NCBI RefSeq assembly: GCF_029543085.1
Contig: NZ_CP119967.1
Coordinates: 4,676,501-4,740,500, forward strand
Direction of reading: 5' to 3'
From: Pseudomonas sp. A34-9
Lineage (GTDB): Bacteria; Pseudomonadota; Gammaproteobacteria; Pseudomonadales; Pseudomonadaceae
Length of the DNA: 64,000 bases
In this document: positions 1 to 8,572 of the stretch, in pieces
How positions within the stretch are numbered: the stretch's first letter is position 1
Layout: each line of letters begins with the position of its first letter
Program-made: the position numbers and the translations under genes
Notes under the pieces: generated by a model
Databases searched by the model: none
Told to the model about the DNA's origin: nothing
The model's input: the letters and a program-made list of their open reading frames with translations, nothing else

Positions 1-592
1 GGCATATCGCAACGCATTTTTCGACCGCAGCTACGACGACTACGCCGCCACCGTGCAACCGCAGTGGCTGACTGCGCATGACGCGGCCGGTGACTTCGTC
101 AAAGAGCATTTCGCCCAGCCCGGCGCCGAGGCCGCAGTGGACAAAGCCTTGCGTCTGGACAGCACGGTGATGCTGGTGGACGACCCGGTCAAACGCGTCG
201 ACAACATGACCATGGCCTGGGGCCTGGAAGCGCGTACGCCGTTTCTCGACTATCGCCTGGTCGAACTGTCGGCCCGTGTGCCGGGCAAATTCAAGCTGCC
301 CGATGGCGGTAAGCAAGTCCTCAAAGAAGCCGCGCGCCGAGTGATTCCGAGCGAAGTGATCGACCGTAAAAAAGGCTACTTCCCGGTGCCCGGCCTCAAG
401 CATTTGCAGGGCGATACGCTGAACTGGGTGCGTGAACTGCTGCTCGATCCGAGTCAGGATCGCGGCCTGTTCAACCCGGCCATGCTCGACAAACTGCTGA
501 CCGATCCGCAAGGCCAACTGACGCCGTTGCGCGGCTCGAAACTGTGGCAACTGGCGGCCCTGAACCTGTGGCTCAGTGAACAAGGAATCTGA
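1..592 (+). CDS. N-acetylglutaminylglutamine amidotransferase, C-terminal part (asparagine synthase family)
   Basis: This is the 3' end of a gene that starts before the window; the reading frame is open from base 2. It encodes the end of an asparagine-synthase domain, with the stretch DDPVKRVDNMTM, then GLEARTPFLD, and a later RKKGYFPVPG segment typical of AsnB-like amidotransferases. In Pseudomonas the AsnB paralogue directly upstream of a GNAT/ATP-grasp synthetase makes N-acetylglutaminylglutamine amide (NAGGN), a dipeptide osmoprotectant, by amidating the C-terminal glutamine. The synthetase start follows the stop by only 3 nt, so the two are probably co-translated. The specific NAGGN assignment rests on this neighbourhood; the amidotransferase family call is firm. 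Confidence 0.88.
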   Translation, partial: AYRNAFFDRSYDDYAATVQPQWLTAHDAAGDFVKEHFAQPGAEAAVDKALRLDSTVMLVDDPVKRVDNMTMAWGLEARTPFLDYRLVELSARVPGKFKLPDGGKQVLKEAARRVIPSEVIDRKKGYFPVPGLKHLQGDTLNWVRELLLDPSQDRGLFNPAMLDKLLTDPQGQLTPLRGSKLWQLAALNLWLSEQGI

Positions 593-595
593 TTG

Positions 596-2341
596 ATGAA
601 ACCTCACGCCACGGCCATCAACCAACGGCTGCTCCGCGGCCAGACGCCGTCCTACGAACGCTTGCAGGCGCGTCTGGCCGAAGACGGTAGCAGCCTCGCC
701 GCCGAGCCAATCGCGGTGCATTGCGGCTGGGGCCGATTGCTGATCGGCCATACCTTTCCCGACCCGGCATCGCTGGCGCAGGAACTGCTTAATGAGCAGC
801 CCGGCGAACGCGACATCGCCCTGTACGTCGCCGCGCCACAGCAGATTCTCGGCCTGGAACCGACGCAGTTGTTCCTCGATCCATCCGACACTTTGCGCCT
901 GTGGTTCAGCGATTACCGCCAGGCCACCCGCGTGTTTCGCGGCTTTCGTATTCGCCGCGCGCAAAGTGAGGCGGACTGGCAAGCGATCAATCTGTTGTAT
1001 CAGGCGCGCGGCATGTTGCCGATCGATGCCACGCGGCTGACCCCGCATCATCAGGGCGGCCCGGTGTACTGGCTGGCCGAGGATGAAGACAGCGGCGCGG
1101 TGATCGGCAGCGTCATGGGCCTGAACCATCACAAGGCTTTCAACGATCCGGAAAACGGCAGCAGCCTGTGGTGCCTGGCGGTTGATCCGCAATGCTCGCG
1201 GCCGGGTGTCGGTGAAGTGCTGGTGCGGCACTTGATCGAACATTTCATGAGTCGCGGCCTGAGTTATCTGGACCTGTCGGTGTTGCACGACAACCGTCAG
1301 GCGAAAAACCTTTACGCCAAGCTCGGTTTCCGCAACCTTTCGACCTTCGCCATCAAGCGCAAGAACGGCATCAATCAGCCGCTGTTTCTCGGCCCGGGGC
1401 CGGAGGCGCAGTTCAATCCGTATGCACGGATCATCGTTGAAGAAGCTCACCGGCGCGGCATCGACGTGCAGGTGGATGACGCCGATGCCGGGTTGTTCAC
1501 CCTCAGCCACGGCGGGCGCCGCGTACGTTGCCGCGAATCGCTGAGCGACCTGACCAGTGCAATCAGCATGAGCCTGTGCCAGGACAAAAGCCTGACCCAC
1601 AAAGTGCTCAAAGGCGCCGGATTGAACCTGCCGTCACAGCAACTGGCAGGTAATGCCGACGACAACCTGGCCTTCCTCGACGAACATCAACGGGTGGTGG
1701 TCAAGCCGCTCGACGGTGAACAGGGCCAGGGCGTGGCGGTGGATTTGCAGAGCATCGAAGAGGTGCAGCAAGCCATCGAAACGGCGAAGCAATTTGACAG
1801 CCGCGTGCTGCTGGAAAGTTTCCACGAAGGGCTTGATCTGCGAATTCTGGTGATTGGCTTCGAAGTGGTGGCGGCGGCGATTCGCAAACCGGCGCAAGTG
1901 GTCGGCGATGGCCAGCATTCGGTGGGCGCGTTGATCGAGGCGCAGAGCCGGCGTCGGCAAGCGGCCACCAGCGGTGAGAGCAAGATCCCGCTGGACCACG
2001 AGACCCAGCGCACCCTGCATGCAGAAGGTTATGACTACAGCAGCATTCTGCCGGCCGGTGAGCATTTATTTGTGCGGCGTACGGCGAATCTGCACACCGG
2101 CGGCACGCTGGAAGATGTCACGGCGATTCTGCACCCGACGCTGGTTGATGCCGCCGTGCGCGCGGCACGGGCGCTGGATATTCCAATGGTCGGGCTAGAC
2201 CTGATGGTGCCCGCGGCAGATCAGCCCGAGTACGTGTTTATCGAGGCCAACGAACGCGCCGGGTTGGCCAACCATGAGCCGCAACCGACGGCGGAGCGGT
2301 TTGTCGATTTGTTGTTTCCGCACAGCCAGCCGGCGATTTGA
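596..2341 (+). CDS. ngg: N-acetylglutaminylglutamine synthetase (GNAT + ATP-grasp fusion)
   Basis: A 581-residue two-domain enzyme. Residues about 110-265 form a GNAT acetyltransferase (acetyl-CoA binding region around CLAVDPQCSRPGVGEVLV). Residues about 300-575 form an ATP-grasp ligase resembling the cyanophycin synthetase/glutamate ligase class (VVVKPLDGEQGQGVAVD; C-terminal FIEANERAGL). The fusion would acetylate glutamine and join it to a second glutamine, giving the dipeptide that the upstream amidotransferase amidates. ATG 596 is preferred over TTG 593: AAGGAAT lies about 8 nt upstream. It sits between the amidotransferase and an M42 peptidase, the usual NAGGN gene order. The cluster is normally induced by high osmolarity, but no promoter for it is inside the window. 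Confidence 0.9.
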   Translation: MKPHATAINQRLLRGQTPSYERLQARLAEDGSSLAAEPIAVHCGWGRLLIGHTFPDPASLAQELLNEQPGERDIALYVAAPQQILGLEPTQLFLDPSDTLRLWFSDYRQATRVFRGFRIRRAQSEADWQAINLLYQARGMLPIDATRLTPHHQGGPVYWLAEDEDSGAVIGSVMGLNHHKAFNDPENGSSLWCLAVDPQCSRPGVGEVLVRHLIEHFMSRGLSYLDLSVLHDNRQAKNLYAKLGFRNLSTFAIKRKNGINQPLFLGPGPEAQFNPYARIIVEEAHRRGIDVQVDDADAGLFTLSHGGRRVRCRESLSDLTSAISMSLCQDKSLTHKVLKGAGLNLPSQQLAGNADDNLAFLDEHQRVVVKPLDGEQGQGVAVDLQSIEEVQQAIETAKQFDSRVLLESFHEGLDLRILVIGFEVVAAAIRKPAQVVGDGQHSVGALIEAQSRRRQAATSGESKIPLDHETQRTLHAEGYDYSSILPAGEHLFVRRTANLHTGGTLEDVTAILHPTLVDAAVRAARALDIPMVGLDLMVPAADQPEYVFIEANERAGLANHEPQPTAERFVDLLFPHSQPAI

Positions 2342-2350
2342 CCCTTTCCT

Positions 2351-2456
2351 GATCGTTCCCACGCCTGCGTGGGAACGCCTCACCGGACGCTCTGCGTCCA
2401 CTCTTGGGACGCAGAGCGTCTCCGGCTGCATTCCCACGCAGAGCGAGGGAACGATC
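2351..2456. repeat. Nested inverted repeat (GATCGTTCCC class) between ngg and the M42 peptidase gene
   Basis: The outer arms read GATCGTTCCC and GGGAACGATC. A second inner pair (GGACGCTCTGCGTCC against GGACGCAGAGCGTC) lies between them, so the RNA could form two stacked hairpins. The family is common between genes in Pseudomonas genomes. It sits inside an apparent operon and could stabilise or partly terminate the upstream message. Confidence 0.75.
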
Positions 2457-2481
2457 AGTGCTCACCCCATCAGGAGTTTCC

Positions 2482-3672
2482 ATGACCACGCAAATCCCCG
2501 AACCGGATCTCAACTACCTGCAAAAAGTCCTCCTGGAAATGCTCGCCATTCCCAGCCCAACCGGGTTTACCGACACCATCGTGCGTTACGTCGCCGAGCG
2601 TCTGGAAGAACTCGGCATCCCGTTCGAAATGACCCGGCGCGGGACCATTCGCGCCACACTCAAAGGCAAGAAGAACAGCCCCGACCGCGCCGTCTCGGCG
2701 CACCTCGACACCATCGGCGCGGCGGTTCGTGCAATCAAAGACAACGGGCGCCTGACCCTCGCGCCGGTCGGCTGCTGGTCAAGCCGTTTTGCCGAGGGCA
2801 GCCGTGTCAGCCTGTTCACCGACAACGGCGTGATTCGCGGCAGTGTGTTGCCGCTGATGGCGTCCGGGCATGCTTTCAACACTGCAGTGGACGAGATGCC
2901 GATCAGTTGGGACCACGTCGAACTACGTCTGGACGCCTACTGTGCGACGAAGGCCGACTGCGACTCGCTGGGCATCAGCATCGGTGACGTGGTCGCCTTC
3001 GATCCGCTGCCGGAATTCACCGAAAGCGGCCACATCAGCGCCCGCCACCTCGATGACAAGGCCGGGGTCGCAGCGCTGCTGGCGGCACTCAAAGCCATCG
3101 TCGACAGCGGCCAGGAACTGATGATCGACTGCCATCCGCTGTTCACCATCACCGAGGAAACCGGCAGCGGCGCGGCGGCTGCGTTGCCGTGGGACGTCAG
3201 CGAATTTGTCGGCATCGACATTGCGCCAGTGGCGCCGGGGCAACACTCCAGCGAGCACGCGGTGAGTGTGGCGATGCAGGATTCCGGCGGGCCGTACGAC
3301 TATCACCTGTCGCGACATTTGCTGCGTCTTGCCGGTGAACACGAACTGCCGGTGCGCCGCGACCTGTTCCGCTATTACTTCAGCGATGCGCACTCGGCGG
3401 TGACGGCGGGCCACGATATCCGCACCGCCCTGCTCGCCTTTGGCTGCGATGCGACCCATGGGTACGAGCGCACGCACATCGACAGTCTGGCGGCGCTCAG
3501 TCGCTTGCTTGGCGCTTATATTCTGAGCCCACCGGTATTCGCCAGTGATGCGGCGCCGGCGAATGCTTCGCTCGATCGCTTCAGTCATCAGATTGAACAT
3601 GACACGCAGATGGAGAGTGATACGCGGGTGCCGTCGGTGGACAGTCTGGTGGGGCAGCGTAACGATAGTTAG
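2482..3672 (+). CDS. Osmoprotectant NAGGN system M42 family peptidase
   Basis: A 396-residue metallo-aminopeptidase-like protein of family M42. Metal-ligand and catalytic motifs are visible: SAHLDTIG near residue 74, HLDDKAGVAALL (bridging Asp) near 190, TEETGSG (catalytic Glu pair) near 225, and a C-terminal ATHGYERTHID His segment. M42 enzymes are dinuclear metal aminopeptidases; this NAGGN-linked subgroup is thought to degrade or process the osmolyte, but its exact substrate is not established. ATG 2482 is chosen because CAGGAG sits 6-11 nt upstream; the frame is open upstream only through repeat sequence. It is the third gene of the osmoprotectant set. Confidence 0.87.
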   Translation: MTTQIPEPDLNYLQKVLLEMLAIPSPTGFTDTIVRYVAERLEELGIPFEMTRRGTIRATLKGKKNSPDRAVSAHLDTIGAAVRAIKDNGRLTLAPVGCWSSRFAEGSRVSLFTDNGVIRGSVLPLMASGHAFNTAVDEMPISWDHVELRLDAYCATKADCDSLGISIGDVVAFDPLPEFTESGHISARHLDDKAGVAALLAALKAIVDSGQELMIDCHPLFTITEETGSGAAAALPWDVSEFVGIDIAPVAPGQHSSEHAVSVAMQDSGGPYDYHLSRHLLRLAGEHELPVRRDLFRYYFSDAHSAVTAGHDIRTALLAFGCDATHGYERTHIDSLAALSRLLGAYILSPPVFASDAAPANASLDRFSHQIEHDTQMESDTRVPSVDSLVGQRNDS

Positions 3673-3696
3673 ATCATCGTTGTTTGGAACACCGCT

Positions 3697-3761
3697 ATCG
3701 CGAGCAGGCGAAGGCCTACCTTTGGAATGCGCTCCCCTGTAGGCCTTCGCCTGCTCGCGAT
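3697..3761. repeat. REP-type inverted repeat (class B variant)
   Basis: Long arms ATCGCGAGCAGGCGAAGGCC and GGCCTTCGCCTGCTCGCGAT flank a loop of about 20 nt, directly downstream of the M42 peptidase stop. It resembles the GCGAGCAGGC repeats elsewhere in this window and could act as a 3'-end hairpin. Confidence 0.8.
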
Positions 3762-3843
3762 GGGGGTCGACATAGGCAACACAAAACTGGCAGGCAAACA
3801 GCAATCGCCGTAGCATCCCGACATTGATTCAGCCGAGGTGCCC

Positions 3844-4071
3844 ATGCTCATTCCCTACGACGCTCTTGAAGTCGACACCCTCACCCGCCTCATCGAAGAT
3901 TTTGTCACCCGCGACGGCACCGACAACGGCGATGACACGCCGCTGGAAACCCGCGTGCTGCGCGTGCGTCAGGCCTTGACCAAAGGCCAGGCGCTGATCG
4001 TCTTCGACCCGGAAAGCGAGCAGTGCCAGTTGATGCTCAAGCACGATGTGCCCAAGCATCTGTTCGATTGA
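3844..4071 (+). CDS. UPF0270 (YheU) family protein
   Basis: A 75-residue protein beginning MLIPYDALEVDTLTRLIEDF, with the FVTRDGTDNGDD stretch typical of the UPF0270/YheU family of small gamma-proteobacterial proteins of unknown function. The length matches the family. ATG 3844 is preferred to the in-frame GTG at 3838 because GAGGTG sits at ribosome-binding distance. It ends 4 nt from the stop of the convergent csrA-family gene, so the two 3' ends share a very short space with no room for separate terminators. Confidence 0.85.
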   Translation: MLIPYDALEVDTLTRLIEDFVTRDGTDNGDDTPLETRVLRVRQALTKGQALIVFDPESEQCQLMLKHDVPKHLFD

Positions 4072-4075
4072 ACGC

Positions 4076-4261
4076 CTAGCGGAGCTTTTCGCTGGCCTGC
4101 TTGCGCTTGATCCGGTCATAGACCTCCGCGCGGTGCACATTGACCTTTTGCGGGGCCTCGACGCCAAAGCGCACGCTGGAGCCGTTGACCGACAGCACGC
4201 GCAGGGAAATGTCGTCGCCGATTGAAATCAACTCACCAACGACACGGCTGAGTACAAGCAT
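4076..4261 (-). CDS. CsrA/RsmA family post-transcriptional regulator (divergent paralogue, possibly RsmI)
   Basis: A 61-residue CsrA-type RNA-binding protein: [18 protein letters not shown], then [17 protein letters not shown], containing the GxxAP...VHR segment with the RNA-contacting Arg. Such homodimers bind GGA motifs in leaders and repress or activate translation. It differs from the usual RsmA/RsmE start (MLILTR) and from their C termini, so it is probably one of the extra Rsm paralogues known in the P. fluorescens group (RsmI-like); the symbol is left blank for that reason. Its own Shine-Dalgarno, AAGGACG, contains a GGA triplet, compatible with self-binding. Family certain, paralogue name uncertain. 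Confidence 0.88.
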   Translation of the reverse strand: MLVLSRVVGELISIGDDISLRVLSVNGSSVRFGVEAPQKVNVHRAEVYDRIKRKQASEKLR

Positions 4262-4396
4262 GAGATTCGTCCTTCAGGGTTAGCGAACTCTGAAGATGCG
4301 CGGCTTGCCGCAGCTCTACAATGCATGGCGGCCAAATCAGTTTTGCCTTACAGCCATGCCCGCATCAAGCCGTCAGACGTTTCCGACAAACAACCA

Positions 4397-4729
4397 TCAC
4401 GCCGCAGAAAATCGCGGCCCGAACAGAATCACACTGGCGCCGATCACGCACAGCGCCACGCCGATCCAGTCCGAACCCAATGGACGAACCCGCTCGACCA
4501 CCATCAGCCAGCCAATCGACGCGACGATGTAGATCCCGCCATAAGCGGCATAGGCACGCCCCGCATAATTCGCTTCGACGCGGGTCAGTAACAACGCAAA
4601 CAGGGTCAGACTGAACAACGCGGGAATCACCCACAGAGCACTTTTGCCCTGACGCAGCCACATGAAGAAGGCAAAGCAACCGGCGATTTCAAACAGCGCG
4701 GCGAGGAAGAACCACAAGTAATTGAGCAT
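4397..4729 (-). CDS. YnfA family (UPF0060) inner-membrane protein
   Basis: A 110-residue protein with four predicted hydrophobic segments (about 1-22, 30-49, 60-78 and 85-108). It begins [19 protein letters not shown] and has the conserved [10 protein letters not shown] and [11 protein letters not shown] segments of YnfA/UPF0060, a small drug/metabolite-type membrane family. Function is unproven; some members have been proposed as small-multidrug-resistance-like exporters. It follows an SDR gene on the same strand after 63 nt; no shared function is evident. Confidence 0.85.
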   Translation of the reverse strand: MLNYLWFFLAALFEIAGCFAFFMWLRQGKSALWVIPALFSLTLFALLLTRVEANYAGRAYAAYGGIYIVASIGWLMVVERVRPLGSDWIGVALCVIGASVILFGPRFSAA

Positions 4730-4792
4730 TGATGCATCTCGACAGGGTGACCATTGCGGCCACCCTAACGACGCTGTCTGCTACGGGCAAGC

Positions 4793-5608
4793 TCAGCCGT
4801 TGTTCTGTTTGGCTTTGGCGCGCATTTTCTCGGCCATGGCAGTCATTTCGTTGTAGAGCAACTGCGGGTTCTTCTGCTTGATCGCCCAGGCCATCCGGCC
4901 TTGTTCGTGGGGCAGAATCATGAACTCGCCGGCGGCCACTTGCTGATAGATGTAATCGGCGATGTCCGCCGCACTGATCGGCGAACTTTCCAGCAACTTG
5001 CCAACCTGAGCTTTCATCGCCGGAGTGGGACCACGGAACGAATCCAGCAAGTTGGTCTGGAAGAACGACGGACACACCACGTGCACGCCCACTTCCTGTT
5101 GCGCCAGCTCGATCAGCAAGCTTTCCGACAACGCCACAACCCCGGCCTTGGCCACGTTGTAATTGCTCATGGCGGGGCCTTGCATCAACGCCGCCATCGA
5201 GGCGATGTTGATAATCTTGCCTTTGCTTTGCTCAAGCAGCGGCAGGAACGCCTTGCAGCCCTTGACCACGCCCATCAAGTTGATCGCGATCTGCCAGTCC
5301 CAGTCTTCCAGCGACAGCTCGCTGAAGAAACCGCCCGACGCGACACCGGCGTTGTTGACGATGATGTCGATGCCGCCGAGTTTCTCTTCGCAGGCCTGAG
5401 CGAACGCCGTGAGCTGGCTGTAATCACGCACATCGCAGCGCTGGACAAACCCGTCACCGCCCGCGTCGCGGACCATTTTCAGGGTTTCCTGCAGGCCGGG
5501 TTCGCTGACGTCGGACAAGGCCAGTCGCCAGCCTTCACGCGCCCAGCGCAGCGCGATTTCGCGACCCAGGCCCGAGCCCGCACCAGTGATCATCATGCGA
5601 TTTTGCAT
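4793..5608 (-). CDS. SDR family oxidoreductase
   Basis: A 271-residue short-chain dehydrogenase. The N terminus has the NAD(P)-binding TGAGSGLG motif (residues about 8-15), then NNAG at about 85-88, and the catalytic Ser...YNVAK set (INIASMAAL; NYNVAKAGV). The C terminus shows no extra domain. ATG 5608 begins MQNRMMITGAG, placing the Rossmann motif at the normal distance from the start; the frame is open further upstream only through repeat sequence. The substrate cannot be deduced from sequence. YnfA follows on the same strand. Similar Pseudomonas genes are annotated only as SDR family oxidoreductase. Confidence 0.85.
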   Translation of the reverse strand: MQNRMMITGAGSGLGREIALRWAREGWRLALSDVSEPGLQETLKMVRDAGGDGFVQRCDVRDYSQLTAFAQACEEKLGGIDIIVNNAGVASGGFFSELSLEDWDWQIAINLMGVVKGCKAFLPLLEQSKGKIINIASMAALMQGPAMSNYNVAKAGVVALSESLLIELAQQEVGVHVVCPSFFQTNLLDSFRGPTPAMKAQVGKLLESSPISAADIADYIYQQVAAGEFMILPHEQGRMAWAIKQKNPQLLYNEMTAMAEKMRAKAKQNNG

Positions 5609-5697
5609 AGCACACAGCCTTGTTGTTCCGGGGAAGTTGGGCGAAGTGTAGCGAAGGTTCTGCGCGCGCCCACGCTCTATCAAGTTGCTGAATGGAG

Positions 5698-5774
5698 GAT
5701 CAAAAGATCGCAGCCTTCGGCAGCTCCTACACCGATTTCTACAGGAGCTGCCGAAGGCTGCGATCTTTTGATCT
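5698..5774. repeat. Inverted repeat, class A (AAGATCGCAGCCTTCGGCAGCTCC)
   Basis: Two near-perfect arms (GATCAAAAGATCGCAGCC... and its complement ending ...GGCTGCGATCTTTTGATC) surround a loop of about 15 nt. The same element occurs at five other places in this window. It lies upstream of the SDR start. Confidence 0.85.
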
Positions 5775-5936
5775 TTCGCTTCAAAGGAAATAAGCGAGTA
5801 ATCCAAATACCTTAAAAAAACATTGAATTTTCTGTCACTCGCACCAGTCGGAATTTGTAAGCCGTCTGGAATTACTTAGTCTCCAGTCGCCCTTGAATAT
5901 CAAGACTTCTCGAACACTATCAACAAGGAAATCGAC

Positions 5937-6089
5937 ATGGGCACAATTCTAATCATTATCCTGATCCTGTTGCTGATCGGTGGTCTGCCGGTCTTCCCGC
6001 ACTCCAGAAGTTGGGGTTACGGTCCATCGGGCATTATCGGCGTGGTGTTGGTGGTGCTGTTGGTCCTGCTGTTACTCGGTCGGATATAA
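5937..6089 (+). CDS. DUF3309 family small membrane protein
   Basis: A 50-residue protein starting MGTILIIILILLLIGGLP, followed by FPHSRSWGYGPSG and a second hydrophobic stretch GIIGVVLVVLLVLLLLG. This two-helix pattern with a central Trp-Gly-Tyr-Gly-Pro-Ser-Gly loop defines DUF3309, found widely in proteobacteria and of unknown function. AAGGAA lies 6 nt before the start. A strong terminator follows the stop, so it is a monocistronic unit. It is too short for many gene callers. Confidence 0.85.
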   Translation: MGTILIIILILLLIGGLPVFPHSRSWGYGPSGIIGVVLVVLLVLLLLGRI

Positions 6090-6106
6090 CGATTCAAGCG
6101 TAAGAA

Positions 6107-6136
6107 AAAGAGGCCCTGTTCAGGGCCTCTTTTTTA
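6107..6136 (+). terminator. Intrinsic terminator after the DUF3309 gene
   Basis: AGAGGCCCTG-TT-CAGGGCCTCT hairpin followed by a T run; the A run on the other side makes it possibly bidirectional, so it may also serve the convergent sulfatase-family gene ending at 6165. Confidence 0.9.
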
Positions 6137-6164
6137 TTGCGCGGATTTTAATATCGCCAGGCGA

Positions 6165-8258
6165 TCAATCCGGCTTGCCGTTGATGACACCGGCAGTGTT
6201 GTCCATCAGGCTCTTGGTCGCCGTTTGCAGGAACGCCTCGAGTTTGAGTTTCAACTCAGCGGTGCGCGGTGCATTCGGAACGATCTCGGCATGTGGATTG
6301 GCACCCAACTGGTATTGCCAGATTTTCGGGCCCATTTCCTTGTCTTTCGGCAGGACCAGAATCTGGTCGGCCGTCACGATGGCGGTGGTCTGCTCGCTGC
6401 CCGATGGCTTGATCACACCGAAACCGGTGTCCCCTTCCGGCAGATTGAGCAAGTCACGGCCCCAGCATTGATGACGCACTTCGCCACCCAGACGGCCCAT
6501 GATGGTCGGCACGATGTCGATCTGCGTGCCCACGGTGTGGTCACGGGTGCCGAACTTCTCCTGGATGCCCGGCGCGATCATCAGCATCGGCACGTTGAAG
6601 CGGCCCAGGTCCATTTCGGTGATCTGGCGCTCGTTACCAAAACCGTGGTCACCGACGATGACGAACAGGGTTTCCTTGAAGTACGGCTCTTTGCGCGCCT
6701 TCTCGAAGAATTGCCCCAGCGCCCAGTCGGCGTAACGCATGGCGGTCAAATGTTCGTTGAGGCTGCCACGGTCAGTCACGCGTTCGACCGGCAATGGCGT
6801 CGGCAAGGCGTAAGGCGTGTGGTTGGACAGGGTTTGCAGCAGCGCGTAGAACGGCTTGCCGTTTTCGCGTGCCTTGAGCTCCTGCAGGCCACGGTCGAAC
6901 ATGTCCTGGTCGGACACGCCCCAGGTCGGATCGGAGAACACGGGATTAACGAAGTCGTTGCGGCCAACGAAGTTGGTCATGCCCTGGTTGCTGAAGAAAC
7001 CCGACTGGTTGTCCCAGGCGAAATCGCCGTTGTAGACATACACGTCGTCATAGTCGCGAGCACTGAGCAACTGCGGCAGGCCGGAGAGTTTGTGGCTGCC
7101 TTCCGGGGTCTGCATCAGGTATTCGAAACCTGGCAGGTTCGGGAAGCAGGCCATGGTCGCGAACATGCCCTGGTGGGTGTGCGTACCGTTGGAGAAGAAG
7201 CGGTCGAACAACAGGCCTTCCTTCGACAGTTTGTCCAGGTACGGGGTGATGTTGCCCGGCGCGCCCAACGCACCGACCGAGTGACCGGCCATGCTTTCCA
7301 TCAGGATCACGACGACGTTCTTGATCGGCAGGGTCTTGTCGGCTGGCGGCGTGTATTCACGACGCACGGCAGCGATATCGGCATCGACCAGTTTGTCGTC
7401 CGGCATCAGCAACATATCGCGCACGACTTTCTGCGCTTGTTCCTGCGGCAGCGTGCCTTTCCAGATGTTGTCGCGGTCTTCGCCCATACGGTCCTTGGCG
7501 GCCGCGATCAGCGACAGCGTACCGTTGAGGCCGAGCTGGTTGGCGAAGTTGGAATCAGTGGTGTACACGTCACCCCAACGCATTGGCGGGCCCTGACGCA
7601 GGGTGCCACGGGCGGCGACCACACAGATCAGCAGGCAGACCACGAACACCGCAAGACGGGTATACCACGGCGCAACTTGACGGGTGCTGACGCTGCCGCC
7701 GCTGAAAGGTCCGCGCGGACGCGTGGCACGGTCGGCGCCCTTGAACGCCAGTGTCAGGATGACGGTGCCGATGACCCATGCCAGCAGATAGCGAACCACC
7801 GGGAAACCGTACCAGAGCATGCTCATCACGGTTTTCGGGTCTTCTTTCACGTACTGAAACACCAGACCATTGAGGCGCTGGTGGAACTCACGATAGAAGT
7901 CCATCTCCATCAGGCCGAGGAACAGCGCAATGCTCGAGGCGATGGTCAACCACAGGCGGAAGAAGCCACGTGCCGCCATGGCGCGCGCGCTGAAAAGCGC
8001 CAGCACCAGCGGAACACACACGTAAACCACCAGGCGCAGGTCGAAACGCAGCCCGTTGGCGAAGGCTTCGAGGAAGGTCGAAGCCGGGGTGTCGAGGATC
8101 ATCTCGCGGTTGTAGACCAGCAGCGCGAGGCGCAGCACGGAAAACATCACCATCATGACCAGCGCGCAAAGCAGCGTGTAGGCCAGATGCGATTTGACGG
8201 TCGGTTGCAGCAGGCGAGCAGAAGATCGCTGCTGATTCAGGGCGTCCGGGTTTGCCAT
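6165..8258 (-). CDS. LTA synthase family protein (membrane sulfatase/phosphoglycerol transferase-like)
   Basis: A 697-residue membrane enzyme. Five hydrophobic segments fill residues about 25-220, followed by a periplasmic alkaline-phosphatase-superfamily domain (about 300-640) with the metal-site VVVILMESMAG motif near 319, the nucleophile region SNGTHTHQGMFAT near 363, and the distal VGDHGFGN metal motif. Family members transfer phosphoglycerol or phosphoethanolamine from lipids to glycans or lipids; in Gram-negatives the closest relatives modify periplasmic glucans (OpgB-like). The true acceptor here is not known. It appears monocistronic: the neighbouring upstream gene is on the same strand but separated by a terminator. 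Confidence 0.85.
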   Translation of the reverse strand: MANPDALNQQRSSARLLQPTVKSHLAYTLLCALVMMVMFSVLRLALLVYNREMILDTPASTFLEAFANGLRFDLRLVVYVCVPLVLALFSARAMAARGFFRLWLTIASSIALFLGLMEMDFYREFHQRLNGLVFQYVKEDPKTVMSMLWYGFPVVRYLLAWVIGTVILTLAFKGADRATRPRGPFSGGSVSTRQVAPWYTRLAVFVVCLLICVVAARGTLRQGPPMRWGDVYTTDSNFANQLGLNGTLSLIAAAKDRMGEDRDNIWKGTLPQEQAQKVVRDMLLMPDDKLVDADIAAVRREYTPPADKTLPIKNVVVILMESMAGHSVGALGAPGNITPYLDKLSKEGLLFDRFFSNGTHTHQGMFATMACFPNLPGFEYLMQTPEGSHKLSGLPQLLSARDYDDVYVYNGDFAWDNQSGFFSNQGMTNFVGRNDFVNPVFSDPTWGVSDQDMFDRGLQELKARENGKPFYALLQTLSNHTPYALPTPLPVERVTDRGSLNEHLTAMRYADWALGQFFEKARKEPYFKETLFVIVGDHGFGNERQITEMDLGRFNVPMLMIAPGIQEKFGTRDHTVGTQIDIVPTIMGRLGGEVRHQCWGRDLLNLPEGDTGFGVIKPSGSEQTTAIVTADQILVLPKDKEMGPKIWQYQLGANPHAEIVPNAPRTAELKLKLEAFLQTATKSLMDNTAGVINGKPD

Positions 8259-8572
8259 GTCGTTTTAGGACCCATTGGAAGTTGAAGTTGCAAAAATACA
8301 GTGGCGCCATGCCCTCTATTGGTCATTCCAGACCCCGGGGCGTGCGCGGTGCGCAAATGTTGCACGATCACCCGCACCATTGCCATTGATTACTGCCCCG
8401 CCGCCAGACACTTTCATTTAGCGCCTTTGCAGACCGGGACAGCGCGTAGACAACGCGGGCGAATTGTCTTGAACACTTTGTGAAAATTTCGTTCAACGCA
8501 TATCTGGAAACACAATATAGATACAAAACAAAACGCCCCGAATCGGTCGGGGCGTTTTGTTTGAGCGCGGGA
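8259..8572. other. Intergenic region between the LTA-synthase-like and START-protein genes
   Basis: About 314 nt. It holds the terminator of the upstream START gene (8524-8563) and presumably the promoter of the LTA-synthase-like gene. No other recognisable element or small gene was found. Confidence 0.6.
8524..8563. terminator. Bidirectional-looking intrinsic terminator
   Basis: AAACGCCCCG-AATCGGT-CGGGGCGTTTT with A-rich sequence on one side and T-rich on the other; 10 nt downstream of the START-domain gene (minus strand). Confidence 0.88.

Noticed and set aside
2351..2456. Possible riboswitch before the M42 peptidase gene
   Set aside because: The structure is a simple nested inverted repeat of a class common between Pseudomonas genes, without a recognisable aptamer.
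4901..5815. 304-codon plus-strand frame over the SDR gene
   Set aside because: Shadow of the SDR gene; the minus strand has the Rossmann and YxxxK motifs.
6225..8285. 686-codon open frame on the plus strand
   Set aside because: It is the exact antisense of the LTA-synthase-like gene, rich in His, Gln, Arg and Asp as expected for complement-strand reading of GC-rich codons; no domain or ribosome-binding site.
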